Below, piece after piece: positions 36,367 to 46,092 of a stretch of 49,908 bases of DNA. The stretch's first letter is position 1; every line of letters starts with the position of its first letter. Location of the stretch: positions 1 to 49,908 of the forward strand of contig CAIPTA010000159.1 of assembly GCA_903867855.1 (NCBI GenBank). Direction: 5' to 3'. This DNA is from Oligoflexia bacterium. GTDB lineage: Bacteria; Bdellovibrionota; UBA1018; CAIPTA01. The notes below the pieces were generated by a model that saw nothing but the letters and a program-made list of their open reading frames with translations, searched no databases and was not told the DNA's origin. The translations under genes and the position numbers were made by a program.

Positions 36367-39300
36367 ATGACTCTTTCTGATATTTCCATTAAAAAACCCG
36401 TATTCGCTTGGATGCTCATGGCCGGGCTACTAGTATTCGGAGCTATTTCTTATTCCATGATGGGGATTAGTCAGTTGCCTGATGTGGATTTTCCAGTGGT
36501 TACAGTAACCGTAAACTGGGCAGGCGCCTCGCCTGACGTAATGGAAAGCGCTGTGGCGGATATCATCGAAAATGCGGTGATGAGCGTGGATGGCATTCAG
36601 TTAGTCACCTCCACTTCTCAACAAGGGCAAACGCAGATCACAATTCAGTTTGGTTTGGAGCAAGATATCAACGTTTCCTTAGAGCAGGTTCAGACGAAGC
36701 TCTCCCAAGCTCAGCGGAATCTACCGCAAACCATTGATCCACCGATCATCACGAAAACAAATCCCGCCGATCAGCCCATTATGTGGACGGCCGCCTATAG
36801 CCAAGGTGGCAGTTTGCGCGAGCTCGCTCTCTTCGTGCGAGATCACTTGAAAGATGCTCTTACCACCGTGAATGGCGTGGGAGATGTGGCAATGGGGGGA
36901 TTCGTTGATCCTCAAATGCGCATTTGGTTCAAATCGAAAGAAATGGATAAGAAGGAAATCACTGCGCAGGACATTATCAATGCGGTAAATGCGGAACACC
37001 AATTAGCGCCAACCGGCTATCAAGATACCGCAGAAAAAGAAACTTTTGTGCGCGTGCACTCAGAGTTTACCACTGCAGAAGAGTGCGAGAATCTTTATAT
37101 TCCTGCCCGCGAAAATGCCCCGAACTATCGCCATATTCGGATTGGGGATGTGGCTACTTGCAAAGAAGGCACGGATGAGGTGAGACGTATCTCTCGCTAT
37201 AATGGAATTTTCCCCACTATTGGCTTAGGAATCATTAAGCAACATGGCACCAACGCAGTGGCCATCGGCGACGCGGTGAAAAAACGAATCAAAAATCTCC
37301 AAGATATTTTGCCCAAGGGCATGAGCATGGGGATCGTTACGGATACCACCGTTTTCATCAAAGATTCTATTAACGAGCTAAACTTCTCGCTAATCCTAGC
37401 GGTGATTCTCACGTCTGTGGTTTGTTATCTGTTCCTGGGCACATTCTCTTCCGCATTCAATGTGATCTTGGCCATCCCAGTTTCTCTGGTTGGTTCTTTC
37501 ATTGTTCTTCACTTTCTCAATTTCACCATCAATAGCTTTACGCTCATGGGCTTAACCCTTTCTATTGGTATTGTGGTGGATGATGCCATCATGGTGCTCG
37601 AAAATATTACACGTCACCATGAAGAGGGAAAGCCAAGGGTATTAGCATCTATCGTGGGAGCTCGTGAAATCACCGGTGCTGCGGTGGCGGCTTCGCTCGC
37701 TATTTTAGCCATCTTTATCCCTGTGATTTTCATGCAGGGGATTATTGGAAAATTCTTCTATCAATTCGGCGTTACCATGTCGGTGGCGGTGATGATTTCC
37801 CTGCTCGAAGCCTTAACACTCGCACCAATGCGCTGCTCGCAGTTCCTAGCGCTTGGGGGGGGAAATAAGGTTACCAGAGCGGTGAGTCGCTGGATGGATT
37901 CTTTAGCGCATAGCTATCGAAAGGGCCTAGACCTTACTCTACAGCATCGCTGGAAGGTTTTGATCGTATCTTTCGCTATTTTTGGTGGCTCGATTCTCAC
38001 CATATCTTCGCTTCGCAAGGAGTTTATACCTCCGCAAGATCAAAGCCGCTTCTTAGTCACGATCTACACAAAGCTTGGTTCCTCCCTGCAGCTAACCGAT
38101 GGTGTATTTCATGAGGCAGAAAAATTTTATAAAACCCGCCCTGAAGTTGCCACTTATTATATTGCAGTGGGCGGTTTCGGTGGTGGACTTGTAAACCAAG
38201 GCATCACCTTCATCACCATGAAAGATTTGAAAGAGCGTCCGATTGCCTCGCCCTTCACGAAGCGTCCATCGCAAACTGATTTCATGCAATTTTTTCGCAA
38301 AGAGCTCGCAAAAATACCTGGCGTAGAGCGTGTGGCAATTTTGGATCTTTCCTTAACTGGATTCAGCGCCCAGCGAGGATATCCCATTGAATTTGAAGTG
38401 CAGGGGCCGGATTGGAAAAAGCTTGCCGATCTTTCGGCAGTAATGCGGAAGAAGCTGATGGACTCTGGAAATATGGCAGACATCGATACCGACTATAATC
38501 CGAATATGCCTGAGTTAGAGATTTTCACGGATCGCGCCAAGGCTGTAGCTCACGGTGTTCCCACCACTACAATTGCCAATGCTGTTTCCGCAATGGTGGG
38601 CGGACTCAAGCTCTTGCCGAATAAATATACGGATTCGGCCGGTCACCGCGATGATATCCAAGTGAAGTTAGACCCAGCCGAAAATATGGGCGCAACGGAT
38701 GTAAATAAAATTTGGGTACGAAATAAATTTGGCGAGGTGGTGCCGCTTCGTGATTTGATTACGACCAAAGAGGAGAGTACCTTGCTCACGATCACTCGCT
38801 ATAACCGCGAACGTGGCATCAGCATCTTTGGTAACTTCAAGCCCGGCAAATCTCAGGGCGAGGTGATTGACTATGTGAAGAAACTCGCCAAGGATGAACT
38901 ACCTCCAGGCTATCACGTTACTATTTCTGGAAGTTCACAGGCCTTCAACGACAGCTTCAATAGCTTGATCGGTGCCTTAATTCTGGGGATTTTCGTGGCG
39001 TATATGGTGCTCGCTTCGCAGTTTAATAGTTTTCTGCATCCAGCAATTATTTTGCTAGCGCTGCCCTTCAGTCTCACGGGAGCACTCTGGGCTATGTGGG
39101 CTACAGATACCTCGATGAATATTTATAGTATGATTGGTATTTTGCTTCTGATGGGGATCGTGAAGAAAAACTCTATCCTTCTCGTCGAATTCACGAATCA
39201 TAAGCGGGCAGAAGGAAAAGGCGTTCGCGATGCTTTGCTAGATGCTTGCCCAACTAGGCTTCGTCCGATTCTAATGACTTCTATCGCTACGGTTGCGGCC

Positions 39301-39534
39301 GCAATTCCAGAGGCATTGGCTCGAGGATCGGGATCGGAAATTATGCGCCCAATGGCAGTTTCCGTGATTGGCGGCGTAACGCTTTCTACTTTCCTTACTC
39401 TCTTTGTAGTTCCCTGTGCCTATAGCCTGTGTAGCAACTTGGAAGCACACAAACACGAAGGCGATCTGCAGGCGGCGCTAGAGGCGCTCGGTGAACTAAA
39501 GCCGGCTCATCAAGAGCTGGGTGGGCACGCGTAG
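36367..39534 (+). CDS. AcrB-type RND efflux permease (HAE1)
   Basis: A 1055-residue inner-membrane pump with the normal twelve helices and two large periplasmic domains. The proton-relay aspartates lie in GIVVDDAIMVLENITRH (helix 4), and the lysine in MGIVKKNSILLVEF (helix 10). The N-terminus (ISIKKPVFAWMLMAGLL) is typical of AcrB/MdtC-like proteins. It should export hydrophobic or amphipathic compounds. No periplasmic adaptor gene is next to it, which is unusual, since such pumps usually come as adaptor, pump and outer-membrane channel. TolC-like genes follow, one on each strand. It is 77 bases after the HAD nucleotidase gene and has its own GGGAG ribosome site. Confidence 0.95.
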   Translation: MTLSDISIKKPVFAWMLMAGLLVFGAISYSMMGISQLPDVDFPVVTVTVNWAGASPDVMESAVADIIENAVMSVDGIQLVTSTSQQGQTQITIQFGLEQDINVSLEQVQTKLSQAQRNLPQTIDPPIITKTNPADQPIMWTAAYSQGGSLRELALFVRDHLKDALTTVNGVGDVAMGGFVDPQMRIWFKSKEMDKKEITAQDIINAVNAEHQLAPTGYQDTAEKETFVRVHSEFTTAEECENLYIPARENAPNYRHIRIGDVATCKEGTDEVRRISRYNGIFPTIGLGIIKQHGTNAVAIGDAVKKRIKNLQDILPKGMSMGIVTDTTVFIKDSINELNFSLILAVILTSVVCYLFLGTFSSAFNVILAIPVSLVGSFIVLHFLNFTINSFTLMGLTLSIGIVVDDAIMVLENITRHHEEGKPRVLASIVGAREITGAAVAASLAILAIFIPVIFMQGIIGKFFYQFGVTMSVAVMISLLEALTLAPMRCSQFLALGGGNKVTRAVSRWMDSLAHSYRKGLDLTLQHRWKVLIVSFAIFGGSILTISSLRKEFIPPQDQSRFLVTIYTKLGSSLQLTDGVFHEAEKFYKTRPEVATYYIAVGGFGGGLVNQGITFITMKDLKERPIASPFTKRPSQTDFMQFFRKELAKIPGVERVAILDLSLTGFSAQRGYPIEFEVQGPDWKKLADLSAVMRKKLMDSGNMADIDTDYNPNMPELEIFTDRAKAVAHGVPTTTIANAVSAMVGGLKLLPNKYTDSAGHRDDIQVKLDPAENMGATDVNKIWVRNKFGEVVPLRDLITTKEESTLLTITRYNRERGISIFGNFKPGKSQGEVIDYVKKLAKDELPPGYHVTISGSSQAFNDSFNSLIGALILGIFVAYMVLASQFNSFLHPAIILLALPFSLTGALWAMWATDTSMNIYSMIGILLLMGIVKKNSILLVEFTNHKRAEGKGVRDALLDACPTRLRPILMTSIATVAAAIPEALARGSGSEIMRPMAVSVIGGVTLSTFLTLFVVPCAYSLCSNLEAHKHEGDLQAALEALGELKPAHQELGGHA

Positions 39535-39540
39535 AAGGAT

Positions 39541-40911
39541 TTACTTCTTTTCTTTTGCGGCGTAGTTGGGATTGCAGGCTTGGTCGATACTAACGTGATT
39601 TTTATCGCCCGCGAAAATATCTGTGAGCCAACTGAAGAGGCCGCCGCCAGTGCTATTTTGAACTTTTCGAATCTGGCAGGGCTTCACTGCAGCGAAGGCA
39701 CCGCTCAAAAGGATGCGATGTAAGTTGATGCGGAGACTATCTAGATCACGTTGTGCCGCAATTTGAGTATTTCCCGCGCTGGCAAGTGATTCCGATGCAC
39801 TGAGCACGTGAAGAAGATCGGTGAGGCCGAGATTATAGCTTTGCACTTCGGATTGGTACAAATCGCTTAAACCCTTTTGTGTATCATTCGCTACATCTAG
39901 CTGGTGTCTGGCCTGAGTAATTGCGCTTACGGAACTTTCCACCACATTTTGGAGTTGCTCTGTGAGCGATTGCTGTAAGAGCACGGTGGCAGCTTTTGAA
40001 TCATTGGTAAGTTGAAGCTGGGGGAAGGTTCCAAATCCTAGGTTTAGCTGCGCACCAAAGTTTAGCTTGGAAAGAGAAACCCCTGAATTAGAGGAACTTG
40101 GCGCCAGTGCGGCTGCATTTAAGAAACTAAACACTTCGCTCCATGATTCATCGCCCGAGGCCGCAATGAGCTCATTTAGTTGATTTGCCTCGGGAGCAAG
40201 AGTGATTGCCTTATCCAAGATCACTTTCAGATTTGTCTCCAACTCCAGTGGAGCTGGATCAACATGATTTAACGCGATTTGAATATCGGTATTGATATCG
40301 ATGTTTAGCGCTTGCTTGAGATTTGCCTTTTCTTTACCTAAAAGCTCATCGAGCTGTAGTACTTTTAGCTCTGCCAAATTTGCTTGGTTTACCGCGTTGG
40401 CAAGATCTTGCGGACTCACGTTATCAAAAAGTGCGCTCTGCTGTTGTAGCTGCCCTTTAAGCTGATTGAGGGCTTCAAATTGAGATTCGGCGGTGGCACG
40501 CGCCTCGGTATCAGCCACGATCGTTTCATAGAGGGCATACGCCGAGGCATAGGCATTCAGCGCTGTTACATAATAAGAATCGGCTTGCGCATTTAAAAGG
40601 TGAGTTCCAGCATCGAGATTGAACCAATTGCTCGGCAATAAAAACGGCACTAACACAGAGATTGCGGAAACCACAAAGGAGGAGCCAGAGCTACCAAGTA
40701 GCACATTGAGGTTCGCTCCTGGCAGGAGGGCGGCACGATCAGAGTTGAGTTTGTCTTTGGCTTGAACCACCTGATTTAAGGCGGTAAGCACTTCCGTATT
40801 TCCTTCCAGAAGTTTTACTCGTAGCTCATCCGGACCGATCGTTACACTCGCAGCCATCGCAGGGTTCGAGCAGGCTAGGATTGCTAATCCCAAACAAAGG
40901 AGTTGCTTCAT
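39541..40911 (-). CDS. TolC-like outer-membrane efflux protein with unusual tail
   Basis: A 456-residue exported protein with a signal peptide (MKQLLCLGLAILACSNPAMA) and long alpha-helical segments of the outer-membrane efflux family, with the repeated layout of TolC (first half about 25-220, second about 230-420). Near the end it adds a Gly/Ser loop and a hydrophobic patch (GGGLFSWLTDIF) flanked by two cysteines (KPCQI and DQACN). It is the last of three coupled genes with a lipoprotein and a beta-barrel protein, each overlapping by 4 bp. Its end is 6 bases from the convergent RND gene. Confidence 0.72.
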   Translation of the reverse strand: MKQLLCLGLAILACSNPAMAASVTIGPDELRVKLLEGNTEVLTALNQVVQAKDKLNSDRAALLPGANLNVLLGSSGSSFVVSAISVLVPFLLPSNWFNLDAGTHLLNAQADSYYVTALNAYASAYALYETIVADTEARATAESQFEALNQLKGQLQQQSALFDNVSPQDLANAVNQANLAELKVLQLDELLGKEKANLKQALNIDINTDIQIALNHVDPAPLELETNLKVILDKAITLAPEANQLNELIAASGDESWSEVFSFLNAAALAPSSSNSGVSLSKLNFGAQLNLGFGTFPQLQLTNDSKAATVLLQQSLTEQLQNVVESSVSAITQARHQLDVANDTQKGLSDLYQSEVQSYNLGLTDLLHVLSASESLASAGNTQIAAQRDLDSLRINLHRILLSGAFAAVKPCQIRKVQNSTGGGLFSWLTDIFAGDKNHVSIDQACNPNYAAKEKK

Positions 40912-41594
40912 AGGTTCACCCGTATTCCGCTGGCCACCGCAAAATTCTCCATTTTGGAAGAGTTGATCGAACCCAATGTTTCGGAGGCATTGAGATTGAG
41001 GTCGAGAAGAGAAGAAAGTTTAATCAGGGTTCCGATTCCGCCATCCACCGTAAAACCAAAACTGGAAATCCCATCATCCACGGCTGATCGTTTGGTGAGG
41101 ATCAAGGTTGGGGAAACCGCCGCACCAAGATAGGGGCGCACGGCTTTTGCCGGATCAACGAGGAGATAATCGAGGCCGATACGGGCTTGGGGCAGATACG
41201 CATCTTGTTCTAAGGCTATTTGCTGACCGCCGGAAGTGATCGTGCCCGTGCGTTTCAAGGCGAGCAAATCGAATCCGATTTCTAGGTTTAATCGCCCATT
41301 GAGGGGCTTATTGTAGATAATCCCTAGCTCGGGAACGCCCATATTTTTAAACTCTGAAAGGCTGGTGGAGTAGGAGCTGAGCACTAATTGCTTCGGCTGC
41401 CAAGAGGATGCCCTGAGTTCTAAGGCGCCAGATTTGCTTTCAGCAGAGCTTAAATTTTCATCCAAATGGTGAGAGCTCTCCAGGCCTTTCAAGGGGAGAT
41501 CTACTGTTTCAGGAGCACTAACAACAGTTTCTTGCGATAATTTCGCAGCCTGAGCTTGAGTTACGAAGAGGCAAAGAATGAGCAGAATTTTCAT
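40908..41594 (-). CDS. Outer-membrane beta-barrel protein
   Basis: A 228-residue protein with a signal peptide (MKILLILCLFVTQAQA). After a polar N-terminal region (about 20-70), alternating strands such as VPELGIIYN, RLNLEIGFDLLAL, ARIGLDYLL and YLGAAVSPTLIL, ending VASGIRVNL, suggest an eight- to ten-stranded barrel of the OmpA/OmpW-like size class. I do not recognise a specific family. It is the middle gene of the lipoprotein/barrel/TolC-like operon, with 4-bp overlaps on both sides, so it probably works with the other two at the outer membrane. Confidence 0.65.
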   Translation of the reverse strand: MKILLILCLFVTQAQAAKLSQETVVSAPETVDLPLKGLESSHHLDENLSSAESKSGALELRASSWQPKQLVLSSYSTSLSEFKNMGVPELGIIYNKPLNGRLNLEIGFDLLALKRTGTITSGGQQIALEQDAYLPQARIGLDYLLVDPAKAVRPYLGAAVSPTLILTKRSAVDDGISSFGFTVDGGIGTLIKLSSLLDLNLNASETLGSINSSKMENFAVASGIRVNL

Positions 41595-42598
41595 TGCGCA
41601 CTCGCAGGGCTAACAGCGAAGGAGATTGTTACACCGTTAGAGAGAGTATGCATGGTGCAGTTTTCTGATTTCGAATCCTGGGTAGACGGCACGCAAACTA
41701 GTGTTGTATTTGCTACCACTTCGCCAACATTGCCACTGGTTTTTATTCCATTGCCGTGGAGATCAATTTGAGCTTGCGGAAAGGCTAGATTGGCTATCAC
41801 GCGGCTCGGATTGTTCGGATCCACAAATTTGAGAGTAACAGTGCCTGTTTTGCCACCTTCAAAATTATTTAGAAAGGCTTCCGCTTCCGTGGGTGCTAGA
41901 TAGCTTACATTTAGCAGCACATTAACCGGACAAGCCAAGCTCTTCCCCTGCGCATCTTTATTGTTACAGCCCGGAAGATTTGGAATTTGCCCTAGGTAAT
42001 TAGCCGTTTGCTGGGATGCTAGGTCGTTGCTAAAGCTGGAGGCCTGCCCATCTGCACTTGGAAACCCAGCACCTAAAACGGCTCTAAATGCTCCGATTGG
42101 TTCGCTAGGGCTATTTACGATAGTGCCAGAGAACACACCGTTATTGATCGTGCCAGCTACGGTTAGGGTAGCGCTTCTGGTGCTGCCCGTAATGGGAACC
42201 TGAATGCTACCCGTAAAAGTGCCAACGCCAGAGTTGTCATCCACATAGTAGTGGATAGAATCGAAATCCACTTTATTGGAGATTGCCGCTCCTTGAAAAA
42301 TCGTAACCGATCCAATCAAACTTGCTTGTGCTCCATTTGAGCCCGCAATCGTGGATGAAGTAGATGGGCTAGCGTTGGGTAATAAATCAAATTCGATATT
42401 CCCCAAGCTTTGCCCCGTGGCTTGATTGCTAACGGAACCCTTATAGACTCCCGAGGCTGCCTGCTCTTTGGCGAGTTGGTTGTTCAATTGTTCTTGCTGG
42501 TATTGATCAAGATTTTGATCTTGGCAACCGGCCAAGCTCAAAAGAGCGGAAAAAAGTAGAGCGAATTGTGCTATATTCGAATTGAATTTGATTGTCAT
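41591..42598 (-). CDS. Lipoprotein of unknown function, first gene of a three-gene envelope operon
   Basis: A 335-residue lipoprotein: the lipobox LAGC places lipidation at about residue 25. A Gln-rich stretch follows (26-48), then repeated beta-sheet segments (GTFTGSIQVP, GVFSGTIVN, GTVTLKFVD). Four further cysteines (PGCNNK, LACPVN, LVCVPS, ENCTMH) may form two disulfides. No family is recognised. It starts the operon with the barrel and TolC-like genes and is divergent from the second TolC gene. Confidence 0.65.
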   Translation of the reverse strand: MTIKFNSNIAQFALLFSALLSLAGCQDQNLDQYQQEQLNNQLAKEQAASGVYKGSVSNQATGQSLGNIEFDLLPNASPSTSSTIAGSNGAQASLIGSVTIFQGAAISNKVDFDSIHYYVDDNSGVGTFTGSIQVPITGSTRSATLTVAGTINNGVFSGTIVNSPSEPIGAFRAVLGAGFPSADGQASSFSNDLASQQTANYLGQIPNLPGCNNKDAQGKSLACPVNVLLNVSYLAPTEAEAFLNNFEGGKTGTVTLKFVDPNNPSRVIANLAFPQAQIDLHGNGIKTSGNVGEVVANTTLVCVPSTQDSKSENCTMHTLSNGVTISFAVSPASAQ

Positions 42599-42707
42599 AT
42601 TGCATTGCGTGATAACATTAGTTGGAAAAGTTTGTCAATGCATTGTGGAGATGAAATGATAACTAGGTTATGTATTTTATGACGGTGTTTTTGAGGGCTT
42701 TCTGGTG

Positions 42708-44048
42708 ATGAAAAACAAGGTCTACGGTTTGGCTTCTTTGTTCCTATTTACGGCTATTGGAGCAAGTGCAGCGCCGGCATCAAATTACTATACGATCAAA
42801 ACAGCGGTAGAGCAGGCGCTGGAGCGCAACCCCGATGTGCGTTCGGCAAGGGAAGCCCAGCGGGCATCCGAATTTAACCAGAGCTTGGCCGTAACAAAAA
42901 TTTTACCAAGCGTAGTGGGAACTGTTGAGGGAGAGCGCATCAAGGCCTCCCCTTATGGAACAAGCACCGCTCTGTTTGGTGGCAATGCCTATAATCTCTA
43001 TATTGCAAAGCTCACTGGCACCCAGCCAATTTACGACGGTGTGGTGTATGCCGGTTTTGGCTATGCTAAAAAAGATATTGAGATTAAACGATTTCAGGCT
43101 GAAGTGGCGGAACGAAATTTAAGCTTGAGCGTGATTCAGGCCTTCTACTCCGTGCTGCTAGATCAACATTTATTGAAGATCTTAAAAGACACCAGCGAAC
43201 TAGATAAGGAAACCCTAAAAGTTGCGGAACGTTACTACCGAATTGGTAGGGCGCAAAAACTCGATGTGCTGCAATTGCAAACGCAAGTGGCGCTTTTAGA
43301 TCCACAGATTGCCCAAGCCGATGATCAGATGGAAACGGCTGCCTCACAGCTCGCCACTTTACTGCGAGGATTGGATGAGAAGCATATTCAAATTCATGGA
43401 AACCTGGTGAGTCCGGATGATGTATGGGTAAAGCAGGCCGAAAAAAATCGCCTAGCGGAGCTCCCTGAAGTTCTGGCAGCTCACATGCAAGTGGAGCAAT
43501 TCAAAGATACGCGCGATATTACGATGGCTCAGTATTGGCCCACTCTCAATCTCACGGGTAGCATTGGTCGCCAGGCTTATACAAAAAACGACTTGATCAA
43601 CGGAAATACTACTAGCTGGGATGTAGCCTTGATTTTAAGCATTCCAATTTTCAATGGCTTTGGTTCGATTTCTCAAGACAAAAATTTAGCTGCGCAAGGC
43701 CATGAGATTGAACTTGCAGAGATGAAAACGGCGGATACAGTTGCCGAATCTCAAATTACGGCGGAAAAGGATTTGCAAGTGGCGCAAACCACGATGGCTG
43801 CGGCGCGAGAGGCTGAGAAGTATGGCAAGGAATCATTGAAAGAAGCCAAGTATCAGTATCGATTGCAGACGATTAACTATATTCAGTACCAAAGTTCCGT
43901 GCAGGCGTTTCTAAGTTCAGAGAGTGGCTATTTCCAAGCGAAGTATAATTATATTGTGGCTGTGGCGAAATACTTCAACGCGATCGGTGTGCCGATTCGG
44001 GATTTTGTGGATTACCTAGATAAGCTGGGTCAAACGATTCAAGACTAA
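42708..44048 (+). CDS. TolC-family outer-membrane channel protein
   Basis: A 446-residue channel protein starting at ATG 42708 (GTG 42705 is also possible), with a signal peptide ending at about SAAPA. It keeps both helical repeats: AVEQALERNPDVRSAREA and RAQKLDVLQLQTQVALLDPQ in the first half, and SSWDVALILSIPIFNGFG-like and YRLQTINYIQYQSSVQAF blocks in the second. TolC proteins form trimeric exit ducts for RND and type I export systems. It is the likely duct for the RND pump 3 kb away, although the adaptor is missing here. Its stop is interlocked with that of the thiolase. Confidence 0.85.
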   Translation: MKNKVYGLASLFLFTAIGASAAPASNYYTIKTAVEQALERNPDVRSAREAQRASEFNQSLAVTKILPSVVGTVEGERIKASPYGTSTALFGGNAYNLYIAKLTGTQPIYDGVVYAGFGYAKKDIEIKRFQAEVAERNLSLSVIQAFYSVLLDQHLLKILKDTSELDKETLKVAERYYRIGRAQKLDVLQLQTQVALLDPQIAQADDQMETAASQLATLLRGLDEKHIQIHGNLVSPDDVWVKQAEKNRLAELPEVLAAHMQVEQFKDTRDITMAQYWPTLNLTGSIGRQAYTKNDLINGNTTSWDVALILSIPIFNGFGSISQDKNLAAQGHEIELAEMKTADTVAESQITAEKDLQVAQTTMAAAREAEKYGKESLKEAKYQYRLQTINYIQYQSSVQAFLSSESGYFQAKYNYIVAVAKYFNAIGVPIRDFVDYLDKLGQTIQD

Positions 44049-45313
44049 CGTTCGATAATCGCAGTAACTCCCATGCCGCCGCCGGTGCAGATGGAGATGA
44101 GACAGCGGCCTTTGCCTTTTTCTGCAAGGAGCTTGGCGGCTGATGCTAGGATTCTTGTTCCTGTGGCACCGAATGGGTGACCAACTGCCACGCTGCCACC
44201 GCACACATTGAGTTTAGCGCGATCGATGCTGCCGAGGGGGGCATCGAGGCCAAGGCGATTCCGGCAGAATTCAGGAGATTCCCAGGCCTTTAAAGTGCAG
44301 AGCACTTGGGCGGCGAAGGCCTCATGAATTTCGTAGAAATCAAAGTCTTGCAGCTTTAGCCCACGGCGAGCCAGCATCTTCGGCACAGCATAAGCTGGAG
44401 CCATGAGGAGGCCTTCTTTTTTGCCCACGAAATCAATCGCGGCCACTTCGCTATCCACCAAATAAGCGAGCGCGGGCAGATTATTTTTCGCAGCAAATTC
44501 TTCGCTGCATAGAAGTGCGGCAGATGCGCCATCCGTAAGCGGTGAGCTATTTCCGGCAGTGAGAGTGCCCTTACCGCTGCGATCAAACACGGGGCGAAGC
44601 TTAGCTAGCTTCTCCATGGTGGTATCTTTTCGCACATTATTATCTCTATTCGCGCCACGGAAGGGCACGATCAAATCCGAGAAAAATCCGCGCGCTTCTG
44701 CGTTCGCGGCATTTTGATGGCTAGCAAAGGCTAGTTCATCTTGCTCACGCTGGTTCAATTTCCATTCTTGGGCCATTAGCTCGCAATGTTCACCCATGGA
44801 GAGACCAGTACGAGGCTCAACCACGGCGGGAAGTTTTGGCTTGAAATCGCGCAATCTAACAGAAAGCCACGGCTTTAGTTTTTCCGAAAAGCTTTTTCCT
44901 TTCGAGCTCGCCACCAGAATTTTCGAAAGGCGTTTGCTAAAGGCAATCGGCACTTCGCTCATGCTATCGAATCCACCAGCTATTCCACTTTCAATTTGTC
45001 CTAAACTAATTTTATTTGATAGAATGATGGCAGCCTCTAGGGAAGTGCCGCAGGCTCTTTGGAGTCCAAAAGCAGGGCTTTCCGGAGCCACTCCAGAGCC
45101 AAGAATAATTTCTCTCGCAATATTCCAATCAGAAGAGTGGTTCATCACGCCACCGAAGGCAGAATCGCCAATCAGCTTATTCTGCAGTTTAAACTTTTCC
45201 ACTAGCGCCTTTAGAACAGCTGTGAGCATTTCTTGGTTGCTGGCATCAGAATAGTTTGTTCCCACTCGACAAAAGGGAATTCTTACTCCACCTGCGATCA
45301 CTACTTTTTTCAT
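44045..45313 (-). CDS. Thiolase / acetyl-CoA acyltransferase
   Basis: A 422-residue thiolase. I start it at ATG 45313, which has GAGG six bases upstream, not at TTG 45319. The acylated cysteine is C88 in QRACGTS, and the later HPFGATGTR and CTGGGMG motifs give the His and second Cys, so the catalytic set is complete. The length fits FadI- or trifunctional-type 3-ketoacyl-CoA thiolases more than the short PhaA type. It could act in beta-oxidation or condensation. It is the last gene of the DedA-to-thiolase operon, 11 bases after plsC, and has no fadJ-like partner in view. Confidence 0.9.
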   Translation of the reverse strand: MKKVVIAGGVRIPFCRVGTNYSDASNQEMLTAVLKALVEKFKLQNKLIGDSAFGGVMNHSSDWNIAREIILGSGVAPESPAFGLQRACGTSLEAAIILSNKISLGQIESGIAGGFDSMSEVPIAFSKRLSKILVASSKGKSFSEKLKPWLSVRLRDFKPKLPAVVEPRTGLSMGEHCELMAQEWKLNQREQDELAFASHQNAANAEARGFFSDLIVPFRGANRDNNVRKDTTMEKLAKLRPVFDRSGKGTLTAGNSSPLTDGASAALLCSEEFAAKNNLPALAYLVDSEVAAIDFVGKKEGLLMAPAYAVPKMLARRGLKLQDFDFYEIHEAFAAQVLCTLKAWESPEFCRNRLGLDAPLGSIDRAKLNVCGGSVAVGHPFGATGTRILASAAKLLAEKGKGRCLISICTGGGMGVTAIIER

Positions 45314-45324
45314 ATGCAACCTCG

Positions 45325-46092
45325 CTATTGAATCGGCTCATAGTTGGCCTTGATGGCCTCAAATGCCGCAGCTACAAGACTATCTCGGCTTTCACGGTCC
45401 GTCATTAGTAATTCTGGTAATATGCGTACGCGGATCTTTACTGATTTCAAGAGAATGAGTTTAAAGAAGTGGGGGGCGAAGCTCATATCGCCGTACCAGC
45501 AGAGCAGATCACGATTTCCTGTATTTACTTTTTTGCCTTCAATTTCTTGGTACTGAATTGTGATGGGTAAAATACTTTTCTTCGCATCCATTGCGGCGGT
45601 GATCAATCCACGTTTGAAGGGAAGAATACCAGTTCCATTCGTGGATGTTCCTTCTGGAAAAATGGCAATATCAAAGCCATCTAGCAGGGCTTGAGCTAGC
45701 TGGGCCACTTCTCCCCTTAGGTTCTCTTTAGAGCGCCTTTCTGTATAAAGGCATCCGCCGAGTTCCGTTAGCAATCCAAGCACAGGCACCTGCTTCATTT
45801 CCATGGAAGTGACGAAGCAAACTGGCCGTAGACTCGCCAAAATAAGGGCGTCTAAATAGGACATGTGATTCGCTAGCCATAGATAATTTTCATTCACGCG
45901 TAGACGTTCAGGATTTTCTATAACCAACTCAACGTGGAGCAAATGAAAGAAGCGTCTGGAGAAATTAGTGGCTTTCCGGAGGAAAAAGCGTCGCCGTGTT
46001 TGTTCATCGCGGATCAATAGTTTAGCCACGAGAGTGAGGCAAACATGATTGATGAGCAGAAGAACTACAATGACAGCGCGGAGCAATCTCAT
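45325..46092 (-). CDS. 1-acyl-glycerol-3-phosphate acyltransferase family (PlsC-like)
   Basis: A 255-residue membrane-bound acyltransferase. The catalytic NHMSYLD (H76 and D81, HxxxxD) and substrate motif FPEGTSTNG (143-151) are both present, and residues 5-26 are an N-terminal hydrophobic anchor. It should acylate lysophosphatidic acid or a related acceptor in inner-membrane lipid synthesis. Its start overlaps the DUF4442 gene's stop by 4 bp. The symbol is left blank because several related acyltransferases share these motifs. Confidence 0.9.
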   Translation of the reverse strand: MRLLRAVIVVLLLINHVCLTLVAKLLIRDEQTRRRFFLRKATNFSRRFFHLLHVELVIENPERLRVNENYLWLANHMSYLDALILASLRPVCFVTSMEMKQVPVLGLLTELGGCLYTERRSKENLRGEVAQLAQALLDGFDIAIFPEGTSTNGTGILPFKRGLITAAMDAKKSILPITIQYQEIEGKKVNTGNRDLLCWYGDMSFAPHFFKLILLKSVKIRVRILPELLMTDRESRDSLVAAAFEAIKANYEPIQ

